64,000 bases of DNA. It comes from Sinorhizobium psoraleae. GTDB taxonomy: Bacteria; Pseudomonadota; Alphaproteobacteria; Rhizobiales; Rhizobiaceae. The position numbers were made by a program, and so were the translations under genes. The stretch spans positions 434,001 through 498,000 of the forward strand of contig NZ_JABEKV010000004.1 in the NCBI RefSeq assembly GCF_013283645.1, in the 5' to 3' direction. Positions 51,708-60,972 of this stretch are shown here, piece after piece; position 1 is the first letter of the stretch, and each line of letters opens with the position of its first letter. The notes beneath the pieces are model-generated. The model saw only the letters and a list, made by a program, of their open reading frames with translations, searched no databases and was not told the origin of the DNA.

Positions 51708-52073
51708 AGGGGCAGAAACCTTGTTGTAATGCGGTGGCTTTACGCCAAACGAATTCGTTCCTTAGAACAAACCAGACAGGAATTGAAGGGCGCTCAGCGG
51801 CAAATTGCGGCCCGTTGGTCGGGCGATTGGATTTCATTCCGCGCAACCCGTTCTTTCCCGCGCGGCGTCCGAGGATGTTCAGAAAAACGCGGGATTCCGG
51901 CAACATCGGACGCGAACAAGAAAGTCGATGTCGGATTCGTTAGCCGGCAACCGAAACTGATCTGCGAAATTCTCGATTTCCAGCGCATGTCTCATAGCGA
52001 CGAAATGGGAATTGTGTGCTCGATAATGGAGTAAACTACTCCGATTCCAGCGGCCGTTACGGGAATTCATGCC
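51708..52073. other. Divergent intergenic region ppiD / Na-Pi cotransporter
   Basis: 366 bp with both promoters. It has no convincing gene. A GGAGTA-AAC-TACTCC dyad (52028-52042) lies 32 bp before the Na/Pi start. Confidence 0.5.
52028..52042. promoter_or_regulatory. GGAGTA-N3-TACTCC dyad upstream of the Na/Pi cotransporter
   Basis: A perfect 6-bp inverted repeat separated by AAC. The position (32-46 bp before the start codon) suits an operator overlapping the promoter or 5' leader. The half-site AGTA/TACT resembles operators of HxlR-type regulators; the protein is not identified. Confidence 0.4.
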
Positions 52074-53720
52074 ATGCAGTCAACGATCGTGATGGTCAAT
52101 CTTTTCGGAGCGGTGGCGCTACTTTTGTTCGGCCTGTCGCTCGTCAAGGATGGCGTCACCCGTGCATTCGGATCGAGGCTGCGCACCGGCCTCGCGCAGG
52201 GAACGAGCGGCGCTGTTCGCTCGTTTGTGACAGGTCTCATCGCGACCCTTGCATTGCAGAGTTCGACCGCCACCGCCTTGATGACGGCTTCCTTCGTCGA
52301 GAAGGGGCTGGTGCGCGCACAGATGGCGCAGATCGTTCTGCTGGGCGCCAATGTCGGCACGGCGATGACCGCCTGGATCGTCGCCACCGGGGTCGAGTGG
52401 CTCTCGCCGGTCATTATTCTCGCAGGCGTTGTCATCCACCGGATGAGCCGGTCGAGCGCGCGTCAGGGCGCCGGCTTCGCGCTTGTCGGCATCGGTTTGA
52501 TGCTGCTGTCGCTTGATCTGCTCTCGGTCGCGACGGAACCGATGCGCGAATCCCGTGCGCTCGCAGCATTTCTCAGCATGCTCGACAGCGCCTGGCCCGT
52601 TGCGGTGATCATCTCGGCAGGCCTGGCTTTCGCATCGTCGTCCAGCCTGGCGATCGTCATGCTCGTTCTTTCCCTGTCTTCTGCTGGTGTGCTGTCCGCG
52701 GGGCTGACCGTCGCATTGGTGCTTGGCGCCAATATCGGAGGAGCCGTCCCGCCGGTTATCGCCACACTCGGTTCAGCGCCGCCAGCGCGCCGCGTGACGC
52801 TGGGAAACCTCGTAGTGCGCGGCATCGGCTGCCTCATTGCGCTTCCGATTGCAGGGATCAATGCCGAATGGCTGCAGCATTTGCCGTTGCCGCGACAAAA
52901 CCTGCCGGTCGACGTCCATCTTGTTTTCAATCTCGTCGTCGCGATTATCGCCTGGCCGTTCGCAGGATTGCTGGCGCGGCTGATGGGCCGGTTCGTTCCC
53001 GACGAAGAGTCTGGCGAGACGGGCCCGCGTTATCTCGACGAAACGACGCTCGATACGCCGGTGATGGCGCTTTCCGGGGCGACACGTGAAGTGTTGCGCG
53101 TCGGGGATCTGGTCGAGGCGATGCTGACACGCGCCTCGAACGCCTTCAACAACAACGACCTCGGTGAGCTGCGTGACATCGGAAAAATGGAAAAGCAGGT
53201 CGACCTGCTCCAGCAGGAGGTGAAGATATTCCTGTCTCGTCTGGGCCGCGACGGGCTCAGCGCCGAGGACGGTCGCCGCTCGATCGTCATCATCGACTAT
53301 GCGATCAATCTCGAGCACATGGGCGATATCATCGAGAAGGGAATCTGCGAGCAAATCGGCAAGAAAGTCACCAATGGGTTGAAGTTTTCCGAGGATGGCT
53401 ATCAGGAGCTGAAAAGCCTTTTCAACCTGACCATCGACAACCTGCGCATCGCTCAGACGATCTTCGTCAGCCGCAATGCGGACCTCGCTCGCCACCTGAT
53501 CGAGGTCAAGGTCGACGTCCGCCACATGGAGAAACGTTCGGCGGAGCGGCACCTCGAACGGCTTCGCGACGGCCTGCTGCAAAGCCTGCAGACGAGTTCG
53601 CTGCATCTCGACATGTTGCGAGACCTGAAGCGCGTCAACGCACACATAGCGTCCGTGGCCTATCCCATTCTCGAGGAAAGCGGCCTCTTGACGGAAAGCA
53701 GGCTGCGTCCGGAGGCTTGA
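52074..53720 (+). CDS. Na+/phosphate cotransporter family protein with PhoU-like C-terminus
   Basis: 548 residues. The transporter part (about 1-310) has the duplicated NptA-type motifs: LIATLALQSSTATALMTASF (QSSTAT, about 56-75) and GLAFASSSSLAIVMLVLSLS (about 182-201), plus VLLGANVGTAMTAWIVATGV. The C-terminal third (about 340-540) is helical and PhoU-like (VGDLVEAMLTRASNAFNNND; INLEHMGDIIEKGICEQIGK). Such YjbB-like proteins move phosphate, often exporting it, driven by sodium. Start ATG 52074. It is followed 150 bp later by glmU. Confidence 0.9.
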   Translation: MQSTIVMVNLFGAVALLLFGLSLVKDGVTRAFGSRLRTGLAQGTSGAVRSFVTGLIATLALQSSTATALMTASFVEKGLVRAQMAQIVLLGANVGTAMTAWIVATGVEWLSPVIILAGVVIHRMSRSSARQGAGFALVGIGLMLLSLDLLSVATEPMRESRALAAFLSMLDSAWPVAVIISAGLAFASSSSLAIVMLVLSLSSAGVLSAGLTVALVLGANIGGAVPPVIATLGSAPPARRVTLGNLVVRGIGCLIALPIAGINAEWLQHLPLPRQNLPVDVHLVFNLVVAIIAWPFAGLLARLMGRFVPDEESGETGPRYLDETTLDTPVMALSGATREVLRVGDLVEAMLTRASNAFNNNDLGELRDIGKMEKQVDLLQQEVKIFLSRLGRDGLSAEDGRRSIVIIDYAINLEHMGDIIEKGICEQIGKKVTNGLKFSEDGYQELKSLFNLTIDNLRIAQTIFVSRNADLARHLIEVKVDVRHMEKRSAERHLERLRDGLLQSLQTSSLHLDMLRDLKRVNAHIASVAYPILEESGLLTESRLRPEA

Positions 53721-53770
53721 GTGCTCGCAGGCGACCGGCGTCAGGTTTTAACCAGGGGTTACGCGACGTG

Positions 53771-53796
53771 ATTGTGAGAATTGTGTTTCTCGCAAT
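53771..53796. promoter_or_regulatory. Near-perfect dyad and promoter-like elements upstream of glmU
   Basis: ATTGTGAGAA-TTGTGT-TTCTCGCAAT is a 10-bp dyad with one mismatch, 75-100 bp before the glmU start. TATAAG at 53805, 18 bases after TTGTGT at 53781, would fit a sigma-70 -35/-10 pair overlapping the dyad. It may be an operator, or a terminator for the Na/Pi gene. Confidence 0.4.
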
Positions 53797-53870
53797 ATCT
53801 TGCCTATAAGAACACCGTCGAGTCAGACGATAGGGCATCTGCCTGCGATCAATACCAAGGAGAAATGAGA

Positions 53871-55241
53871 ATGGAACGGACGTGCCTGGCAATCATCCTG
53901 GCGGCTGGCGAGAGCACGCGGATGAAATCGTCCGTATCGAAGGTGTTGCATCCGGTGGCGGGCAGGCCGATGATCGCTCACGTCATCGACGCACTATCGA
54001 GCGCGTCGATCTCCGATGTGGCGCTCGTCGTAGGCCGCGATGCCGAGGCTGTTTCCGCCGCCGCCCAAACCGCCGGCATTACCGTGACTTCCTTCCTTCA
54101 GAAGGAGCGCCTCGGCACCGGGCATGCCGTTCTAGCGGCTCGCGAAGCCATCGCACGGGGCTATGACGACATTCTGGTCGTCTTCGGCGACACCCCCCTT
54201 ATCACGGCAGGACCGCTAAAGGCAGCGCGCGACGGGTTGGCCGAAGGCAATGATGTTGTCGTCATCGGGTTCGAAGCCGCCGATCCGACCGGTTACGGAC
54301 GCCTCATCATCGAAGACGGAGTGCTGGTCGCAATCCGCGAACACAAGGATGCTTCCGAGGCGGAGCGCCGCATCACCTATTGCAACGGCGGGCTGATGGC
54401 CATTAACGGCCGCAAGGCTCTCGACCTTCTCGGGCGTATCGGCAATGCCAATGTCAAGGGCGAGTACTATCTCACCGATCTCGTTGAAATCGTTCGCACC
54501 GCCGGAGGTAGGGCAATTGCCGTTGAGGCCCCCGAGGAGGAGCTGACCGGCTGCAACACACGAGCGGAACTCGCCTATATCGAGCGTCTCTGGCAAGAGC
54601 GCCGGCGGCACGAACTGATGCTGTCGGGAGTGTCGATGATCGCGCCCGAAACGGTTTTTCTTTCCTGGGACACCGAGCTTGCCCAGGATGTTGTTGTAGA
54701 GCCGAACGTGGTCTTCGGCCCTGGCGTCAGCGTCGAAAGCGGAGCCATCATTCACGCGTTTTCGCATCTTGAAGGCGCGCTCGTTCGCGCAGGCGCGACC
54801 GTGGGACCGTTTGCGCGCCTTCGCCCCGGCGCCGATCTCGGCCCCAAATCGAAGGTCGGCAACTTCTGCGAGGTCAAGAAGGCTGAAATCGGTGCCGGCG
54901 CCAAGGTCAACCATCTGACCTATATCGGCGATGCGTTCGTCGGTGCCGGATCGAACATCGGGGCGGGAACCATCACCTGCAACTATGACGGGGTGAACAA
55001 GCATGTGACCCGCATAGGAGAAAATGCCTTTGTCGGTTCGAACTCGTCGCTTGTGGCTCCGGTGGCGGTCGGCGATGGTGCGCTGGTTGCCTCTGGTAGC
55101 GTCATTACCGAGGATGTTCCCGCGGACGCAGTCGCCTTCGGGCGCGCGCGTCAGGAAATCAAGCCGGGCAGGGCGAGGATCCTGCGGGAGCGTTACGAAG
55201 CGGAGAAGGCTGCCAAGAAGAAGGCAAAGGCTGCCGAGTAG
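53871..55241 (+). CDS. glmU: Bifunctional UDP-N-acetylglucosamine pyrophosphorylase / glucosamine-1-phosphate acetyltransferase
   Basis: 456 residues, the normal length. The N-terminal uridylyltransferase has [20 protein letters not shown] (about 5-24) and FGDTPLI (about 104-110). The C-terminal left-handed beta-helix acetyltransferase has [20 protein letters not shown] (about 311-330), [20 protein letters not shown] (about 347-366) and a lysine-rich tail. It makes UDP-GlcNAc for peptidoglycan, LPS and Nod-factor precursors. ATG 53871 is eight bases after AAGGAG; ATG 53865 is too close. It is 143 bp upstream of glmS on the same strand. Confidence 0.97.
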   Translation: MERTCLAIILAAGESTRMKSSVSKVLHPVAGRPMIAHVIDALSSASISDVALVVGRDAEAVSAAAQTAGITVTSFLQKERLGTGHAVLAAREAIARGYDDILVVFGDTPLITAGPLKAARDGLAEGNDVVVIGFEAADPTGYGRLIIEDGVLVAIREHKDASEAERRITYCNGGLMAINGRKALDLLGRIGNANVKGEYYLTDLVEIVRTAGGRAIAVEAPEEELTGCNTRAELAYIERLWQERRRHELMLSGVSMIAPETVFLSWDTELAQDVVVEPNVVFGPGVSVESGAIIHAFSHLEGALVRAGATVGPFARLRPGADLGPKSKVGNFCEVKKAEIGAGAKVNHLTYIGDAFVGAGSNIGAGTITCNYDGVNKHVTRIGENAFVGSNSSLVAPVAVGDGALVASGSVITEDVPADAVAFGRARQEIKPGRARILRERYEAEKAAKKKAKAAE

Positions 55242-55384
55242 ATCTCGTTAAACACTGAAACTGAAAGTGAAATCGAGGTGGATTGCCTCGAGCGTCAATT
55301 TCGTTACCAAGGCCCGAAGGCGGCGAGAGTCGCTTCGGAGAGTTGCCACGCGGTCATCGGCGTGAAGGGGATGCGGAGAGGGAT

Positions 55385-57211
55385 ATGTGCGGTATTGTTG
55401 GTATTGTCGGCAGTCAGCCGGTATCGGAGCGGTTGGTCGACGCCCTGAAGCGGCTGGAATACCGGGGCTATGATTCGGCCGGCGTCGCGACCATCGACGG
55501 AGGCAGGCTGAAGCGCCGCCGTGCCGAGGGCAAGCTGATCAATCTCGAAACGAGGCTCAAAGAGGAACCTCTGGCCGGCAGCATCGGCATTGCACACACG
55601 CGTTGGGCGACGCATGGCGCCCCGACCGAACGCAATGCGCATCCCCATTTCACCGATGGCGTTGCCGTGGTCCACAACGGCATCATCGAGAACTTCGCGG
55701 AATTGAAGGACGAACTCACCGCATCGGGCGCCGAGTTCCGGACCGACACCGACACGGAAGTCGTGGCGCATCTTCTGACGAAATACCATCGTGACGGCAT
55801 GGGACGGCGCGAAGCCATGCACGCGATGTTGAAGCGCGTTACGGGGGCCTATGCGCTTGCCGTGCTTTTCGAAGATGATCCATCGACGATCATGGCGGCA
55901 CGAAACGGGCCGCCGCTCGCAATCGGCCATGGCAACGGCGAAATGTTCCTGGGATCGGATGCTATCGCGTTGGCACCCTTTACCAATGAAATCACCTATC
56001 TGATCGATGGCGATTGGGCCGTTATCGGCGCGGCAGGTGCGCACATCTTCGACATTGATGGAAACGTCGTTACGCGTCCGCGTCAGATTTCGATGGCTGC
56101 TGCCTACATGGTCGACAAGGGCAATCATCGCCATTTCATGGAGAAGGAAATCTACGAGCAACCGGAGGTCATCTCCCACGCGCTCGGCCACTACATCGAC
56201 TTCATCGAGAACCGGGTGACGCCGGTTTCCGACGCCGTTGATTTCGCCAAAGTGCCGAGCCTCGCTATTTCCGCCTGCGGTACCGCCTATCTCGCCGGGC
56301 TGATCGGCAAATACTGGTTCGAGCGTTATGCGCGTCTGCCGGTCGAAATCGACGTCGCTTCCGAGTTCCGCTATCGCGAGATCCCGCTCTCGCCGCAATC
56401 GGCCGCTCTTTTCATTTCGCAGTCGGGCGAAACGGCGGATACGCTGGCATCGCTCCGCTACTGCAAGGAACATGGCCTCAAGATCGGCGCCGTCGTGAAT
56501 ACCCGCGAATCGACAATCGCGCGGGAGTCCGACGCCGTCTTTCCGATCCTCGCCGGTCCCGAGATCGGTGTCGCTTCGACCAAAGCCTTCACCTGCCAGC
56601 TTGCCGTGCTCGCCGCGCTTGCCGTCGGCGCCGGCAGGGCGCGCGGCACGGTCAGCGAGCAGGAAGAACAGGCGCTGGTGAGAAGTCTCGCCGAGATGCC
56701 GCGCATCATGGGCCAGGTGCTGAACAGCATCCAGCCGAAGATCGAGCTCCTGTCGCGCGAATTGTCGAAGTGCCGTGACGTGCTCTACCTCGGGCGCGGC
56801 ACCAGCTTCCCGCTGGCGATGGAGGGCGCGCTGAAGCTCAAGGAGATTTCCTACATCCATGCGGAAGGCTATGCCGCCGGCGAGCTGAAGCATGGTCCGA
56901 TCGCATTGATCGATGAAAACATGCCGGTCATCGTCATCGCGCCGCACGACCGGTTCTTCGACAAGACCGTCTCGAACATGCAGGAAGTTGCGGCCCGTGG
57001 CGGACGCATCATTCTCATCACTGACGAATTGGGAGCTGCCGCGTCGAAGCTCGACACGATGCATACGATCGTATTGCCGAATGTCGACGAGATTATCGCG
57101 CCGATGATCTTCGCCTTGCCGATCCAGCTTCTTGCCTATCACACCGCCGTGTTCATGGGCACTGATGTCGACCAGCCACGTAACCTGGCCAAGTCGGTAA
57201 CGGTCGAATGA
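55385..57211 (+). CDS. glmS: Glutamine:fructose-6-phosphate aminotransferase
   Basis: 608 residues. The N-terminal glutaminase has the nucleophile Cys2 (MCGIVGIVG), EYRGYDSAGVATIDGG and HTRWATHGAPTERNAHPH. Two SIS domains follow (SACGTAYLAGLIGKYWFERY, about 297-316; ISQSGETADTLASLRYCKEH; YLGRGTSFPLAMEGALKLKE), and the C-terminus is QPRNLAKSVTVE. It commits fructose-6-P to amino-sugar synthesis. I see no glmS-type ribozyme upstream. Its stop overlaps the GNAT start by four bases. Confidence 0.97.
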   Translation: MCGIVGIVGSQPVSERLVDALKRLEYRGYDSAGVATIDGGRLKRRRAEGKLINLETRLKEEPLAGSIGIAHTRWATHGAPTERNAHPHFTDGVAVVHNGIIENFAELKDELTASGAEFRTDTDTEVVAHLLTKYHRDGMGRREAMHAMLKRVTGAYALAVLFEDDPSTIMAARNGPPLAIGHGNGEMFLGSDAIALAPFTNEITYLIDGDWAVIGAAGAHIFDIDGNVVTRPRQISMAAAYMVDKGNHRHFMEKEIYEQPEVISHALGHYIDFIENRVTPVSDAVDFAKVPSLAISACGTAYLAGLIGKYWFERYARLPVEIDVASEFRYREIPLSPQSAALFISQSGETADTLASLRYCKEHGLKIGAVVNTRESTIARESDAVFPILAGPEIGVASTKAFTCQLAVLAALAVGAGRARGTVSEQEEQALVRSLAEMPRIMGQVLNSIQPKIELLSRELSKCRDVLYLGRGTSFPLAMEGALKLKEISYIHAEGYAAGELKHGPIALIDENMPVIVIAPHDRFFDKTVSNMQEVAARGGRIILITDELGAAASKLDTMHTIVLPNVDEIIAPMIFALPIQLLAYHTAVFMGTDVDQPRNLAKSVTVE

Positions 57212-57705
57212 TCATCCGGCCGGAGCGGAGCGACGATCACCAGGCTATCCGCGATGTAACGGCGGCCGCCTTTGCCGGTCATCCGCACAGCGACCAGACG
57301 GAGCCGCTCATCATCGAGCGCCTGCGCGCCGCTGGCGCGCTTGCCCTGTCGCTTGTTGCGGAAGACGCGGGCGAGGTGATCGCTCATATCGCCTTTTCGC
57401 CTGTAACGATCACTCCCCCTGCCGCCGGGTGGTATGACCTTGGTCCAGTTTCGGTGCGGCCAGACAGGCAGGGGCGCGGCGTGGGCAGCACGCTCATTCG
57501 CCAAGGTCTTGATATGCTACGGAAATCCGGCGCTTCCGGCTGCGTCGTTGTCGGGGAGCCGGAGTTCTACCGAAAATTCGGATTTCGCAATGAACCCACA
57601 CTTGTCTTTCCGGGGTGTGCGCCGCAATATTTCATGGTTTTGGCCTTGTCGGAAACGAAGGTTTCCGGCAATGTCGCGTATCATCCGGCTTTTGGGCCGA
57701 TGTGA
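57208..57705 (+). CDS. GNAT-family N-acetyltransferase
   Basis: 165 residues. The acetyl-CoA loop is VRPDRQGRGVGSTLIRQGLD (about 76-95), preceded by the beta4 strand near GWYDLGPVSV. Relatives are YhbS-like predicted acetyltransferases, which acylate small molecules or proteins; substrate unknown. ATG 57208 overlaps the glmS stop (ATGA), so the two are translationally coupled. The DUF502 gene follows 18 bp after its stop. Confidence 0.9.
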   Translation: MIIRPERSDDHQAIRDVTAAAFAGHPHSDQTEPLIIERLRAAGALALSLVAEDAGEVIAHIAFSPVTITPPAAGWYDLGPVSVRPDRQGRGVGSTLIRQGLDMLRKSGASGCVVVGEPEFYRKFGFRNEPTLVFPGCAPQYFMVLALSETKVSGNVAYHPAFGPM

Positions 57706-57723
57706 CGAATTGATGGCAACGGC

Positions 57724-58416
57724 ATGACGGAAGGCTCCAAACGCGGCATCATCGCAACCCGGTTGCGCAATTATTTTCTGACCGGGCTTATCATCTGTGC
57801 ACCCCTGGCGATTACCGTCTGGCTGGTTCGTTCCTTCATCGAATGGGCGGACGGGTGGGTGAAACCTTACCTGCCGAACTTTTACAATCCGGACACCTAT
57901 TCGCCGGTCGCCATACCGGGCTTTGGTCTCCTCGTTGCGATCATTGTCATCACGCTCGTCGGATTTCTGACGGCCAATCTCGTCGGGCGGTCGATCGTCT
58001 CCTTCGGCGAGTCGCTCGTCAACAGGACGCCGCTCGTCCGCACGATCTACAAATCGCTGAAGCAGATCTTCCAGACGGTTCTTCAGGAGCAGTCCTCGTC
58101 CTTCAAAAAGGCGGGGCTGATCGAGTATCCGAGCCCGGGCCTCTGGTCGCTGGTCTTCATCGCGACAGACGTGAAGGGTGAGATCGCCGCGAAGTTCGAT
58201 GAGCGGGGGATGGACATGGTCACAGTGTTCCTTCCGCCGACGCCGATCCCGACGGCCGGCTTCCTGCTGTTCGTGCCGCGGGAGAAGATCATACCGCTCC
58301 AGATGAGCGCCGAAGACGCAGCCAAGCTCCTCATTTCCGGCGGCCTTGTCGCGCCCGACCATAAGCCGCTTGCCAACGCCCCGCCGCGGCCGATCACCCA
58401 CCAGAAGACGGCCTAG
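57724..58416 (+). CDS. DUF502 membrane protein
   Basis: 230 residues. Two transmembrane helices (about 17-38 and 66-88) flank a short periplasmic loop; the family signature is RSIVSFGESLVNRTPLVRTI (about 89-108) then YKSLKQIFQTVL. The C-terminal 110 residues are cytoplasmic and beta-rich (MDMVTVFLPPTPIPTAGFLL). Function unknown; the family is widely conserved in proteobacteria. It ends 15 bp from the end of recG, on the opposite strand. Confidence 0.9.
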   Translation: MTEGSKRGIIATRLRNYFLTGLIICAPLAITVWLVRSFIEWADGWVKPYLPNFYNPDTYSPVAIPGFGLLVAIIVITLVGFLTANLVGRSIVSFGESLVNRTPLVRTIYKSLKQIFQTVLQEQSSSFKKAGLIEYPSPGLWSLVFIATDVKGEIAAKFDERGMDMVTVFLPPTPIPTAGFLLFVPREKIIPLQMSAEDAAKLLISGGLVAPDHKPLANAPPRPITHQKTA

Positions 58417-58431
58417 TTACCGAACACCCGC

Positions 58432-60537
58432 CTAACCGGCGCGCAGGAACCGGATCGCTTCGTCGCGCCGGTAAAGGTAAAGAAGTGTCTGCAAGGCTTC
58501 GCCGCGCGCCGATGTCAGATCCGGATCGCGTTCGATGACATAAGCGGCATCTCTGCGGGCGATCTCGAGAAGATCTCCGTGCGCCTCCAGACTCGCGATG
58601 CGGAAACCGGGTGTGCCGGACTGGCGCGTTCCGAGAAGCTCGCCTTCGCCGCGCAATTTCAAATCTTCTTCGGCAATGACGAAGCCGTCCTCGGTCTCGC
58701 GCAGAATGGAGAGACGTGCGCGGCCGGCCTCGCTGAGCGGGCTCCTGTATAGAAGGATGCAGGTCGAAGCCTCGTCACCACGGCCGACGCGGCCCCGCAA
58801 TTGATGGAGCTGCGCCAGCCCGAAGCGCTCGGCATGCTCGATCACCATGATCGTCGCGTCGGGAACGTCGACGCCGACCTCGACCACGGTCGTTGCCACG
58901 AGCAGGCGAATCTCGCCGTGCTTGAAGGCAAGCATCACGGCGTCCTTGTCCGGGCCGGACATGCGGCCATGGACAAGGCCGACATCATTTCCGAAGCGCC
59001 GGACGAGGCTTTGATAACGCTCATCGGCGGACATCATGTCGCTCTCCTCGGACTCCTCGACGAGCGGACAGATCCAGTAGGCTTTCTTGCCTTGCCCGAG
59101 GGCCGCATCGAGCCTGTCGATGATCTCGTCCGTCCGCTCGGTGGGGATCGTCACCGTCTGTATCGGTTTTCGCCCGGCCGGCTTCTCTGTCAGCTTGGAA
59201 ACATCCATGTCGCCGAAGGCGGCAAGCACGAGCGTGCGGGGAATAGGCGTCGCCGTCATCACGAGCATGTGCGGGGAAATGCCTTTGGCAGTAAGCCTCA
59301 GCCGTTGGTGAACGCCGAAACGATGCTGTTCGTCGACGATCGCGAGCACGAGTTGGTGGTAGTTCACGGCCTCCTGGAAAAGAGCATGCGTTCCGATCAC
59401 CATCTGCGTTTCGCCAGAGGCGATACGCTCCAGGATCGCATCGCGTTCCTTGCCTTTCGTGCGGCCGGTCAGAACATCGATCGTGATACCGGCCGGGGCG
59501 GCCATTTTTGAGAGCGTCGCATGATGTTGCCGGGCAAGGATTTCGGTCGGCGCCATCAGCACCGCCTGGCCACCGGATTCGATCGCGGCGAGCATCGACA
59601 TCAGCGCCACCGCCGTCTTGCCGGAACCGACGTCGCCCTGCAGCAGGCGCAGCATGCGATCGCTGCCGGACATGTCGGCAAGTATGTCGCGGATCGCCGC
59701 GGTCTGGCTCGCCGTGAGAGAGAAGGGCAGCGCTCGGAGGACTGGCTCGGTCAATTTGCCGGTCGGATGAACGGGTGTGCCGGCGACCTTGCGCAGCCGC
59801 TGGCGTACGAGCGAAAGCGACAATTGCCCGGCAAGAAATTCGTCGTAGGCGAGTCGCCGCCGCGCCGGAGCCTGTGCGTCGATATCGGTTTCATCCCGCG
59901 GCTCGTGCAGGCGCTGGAAACTTTCCGTTGCGCTTTGAAATCCTTGCTGGCGGAGCAGCGGCTCATCGAGCCACTCGGGCAGATCCGGTACGCGCGCCAC
60001 CGCCGCTTCGATCGAGCGCCGCAGCGTTCGCGGTGAGAGGCCGGCGGTCAGGCCATAGACAGGTTCGACGAGCGGCAGATTTTCCGCTTCGGCGACCCTT
60101 ACCATGTAGTCGGGATGCACCATGGACGCCCGGCCGTTGAACCAATCCACCTTGCCGCTGACGACAACGGCTTCATCGAGAGGCAACGCCTTCTCCAGCC
60201 AATTTCCCTTGACGCGGAAAAAGGTAAGCGCCAGTTCGCCGGTATCGTCGTGCAGGAAGACTCGGTAGGGTACATTCGGCCTGCCGCGAGGCGATGGCTG
60301 ATGTCGGTCGACGCGGCCGGTGATGGTGACGATGGATCCCTGCGGCGCATAGGCAATCCCCGGTTGCTGGCGTCGGTCGATCAGCGAGTGGGGCGCGTGG
60401 AAGACAAGATCGATCACCCGGCAATCGTCGATCGTTTCGCGGCCGAGCAGACGCGCGTAGAGTTCGCCGGTTTTCGGACCGATGCCGGGCAGCGTGTCGA
60501 GAGGCGAAAACAGCGGGTCGAGGAGGGCAGGGCGCAT
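58432..60537 (-). CDS. recG: ATP-dependent DNA helicase RecG
   Basis: 701 residues from ATG 60537, the standard length; the upstream extension would lie in the divergent intergenic region. The N-terminal wedge (OB fold) domain (about 20-210) precedes the helicase: RLLQGDVGSGKTAVALMSML (Walker A), VLAIVDEQHRFGVHQRLRLT (DEQH), VMTATPIPRTLVLAAFGDMD and LVATTVVEVGVDVPDATIMV with QLRGRVGRGDEASTC. RecG remodels stalled forks and branch-migrates Holliday junctions. Divergent from sdhE by 121 bp. Confidence 0.97.
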   Translation of the reverse strand: MRPALLDPLFSPLDTLPGIGPKTGELYARLLGRETIDDCRVIDLVFHAPHSLIDRRQQPGIAYAPQGSIVTITGRVDRHQPSPRGRPNVPYRVFLHDDTGELALTFFRVKGNWLEKALPLDEAVVVSGKVDWFNGRASMVHPDYMVRVAEAENLPLVEPVYGLTAGLSPRTLRRSIEAAVARVPDLPEWLDEPLLRQQGFQSATESFQRLHEPRDETDIDAQAPARRRLAYDEFLAGQLSLSLVRQRLRKVAGTPVHPTGKLTEPVLRALPFSLTASQTAAIRDILADMSGSDRMLRLLQGDVGSGKTAVALMSMLAAIESGGQAVLMAPTEILARQHHATLSKMAAPAGITIDVLTGRTKGKERDAILERIASGETQMVIGTHALFQEAVNYHQLVLAIVDEQHRFGVHQRLRLTAKGISPHMLVMTATPIPRTLVLAAFGDMDVSKLTEKPAGRKPIQTVTIPTERTDEIIDRLDAALGQGKKAYWICPLVEESEESDMMSADERYQSLVRRFGNDVGLVHGRMSGPDKDAVMLAFKHGEIRLLVATTVVEVGVDVPDATIMVIEHAERFGLAQLHQLRGRVGRGDEASTCILLYRSPLSEAGRARLSILRETEDGFVIAEEDLKLRGEGELLGTRQSGTPGFRIASLEAHGDLLEIARRDAAYVIERDPDLTSARGEALQTLLYLYRRDEAIRFLRAG

Positions 60538-60658
60538 GATGATGAAATTGCGATGATAATTCCGGCTTTGGCAAGGCTGACAACCTGCCTTCCAGCGTTT
60601 ATAGAGCCCAATGACTAAAAACCCGCCCCTTGGCTGCGGACGGCAGGAAGGATTTTCC

Positions 60659-60964
60659 ATGACCGGCATCACGCGTACCAGCGCCGATCTCGACCCGCGT
60701 CGGCGCAGGATCCTCTTTCGTTCTTGGCATCGCGGCATTCGCGAGATGGATTTGATTCTCGGGCAATTCGCAGAGGCGGAACTGGCGACCCTCTCAGACG
60801 CGGAACTCGATGAGCTCGAGACGATCATGCGCGAGGAGGACAACGATCTCGTCCGGTGGATAACCGGCGAGCAGACTCTGCCGGAACGCTATGCGACGCC
60901 GCTGTTCGGCCGTATCGCAGCTTATCGCCCCGATTTCGACAACGCTCGCCAGGAAACGAAATAG
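60659..60964 (+). CDS. sdhE: SdhE (succinate dehydrogenase FAD assembly factor)
   Basis: 101 residues. SdhE promotes covalent FAD attachment to SdhA. The core motif RILFRSWHRGIREMDLILGQ (about 18-37) contains the conserved RGxxE, and LETIMREEDNDLVRWITGEQ follows (about 56-75). ATG 60659 is preceded by GGAAGGA. It lies 8 bp before mfd and is likely co-transcribed, though functionally unrelated. Confidence 0.93.
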   Translation: MTGITRTSADLDPRRRRILFRSWHRGIREMDLILGQFAEAELATLSDAELDELETIMREEDNDLVRWITGEQTLPERYATPLFGRIAAYRPDFDNARQETK

Positions 60965-60972
60965 ACGCACCC

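Noticed and set aside
55242..55384. glmS ribozyme upstream of glmS
   Set aside because: The glmU-glmS gap is short, lacks the conserved ribozyme core, and the ribozyme is essentially confined to Gram-positive bacteria.
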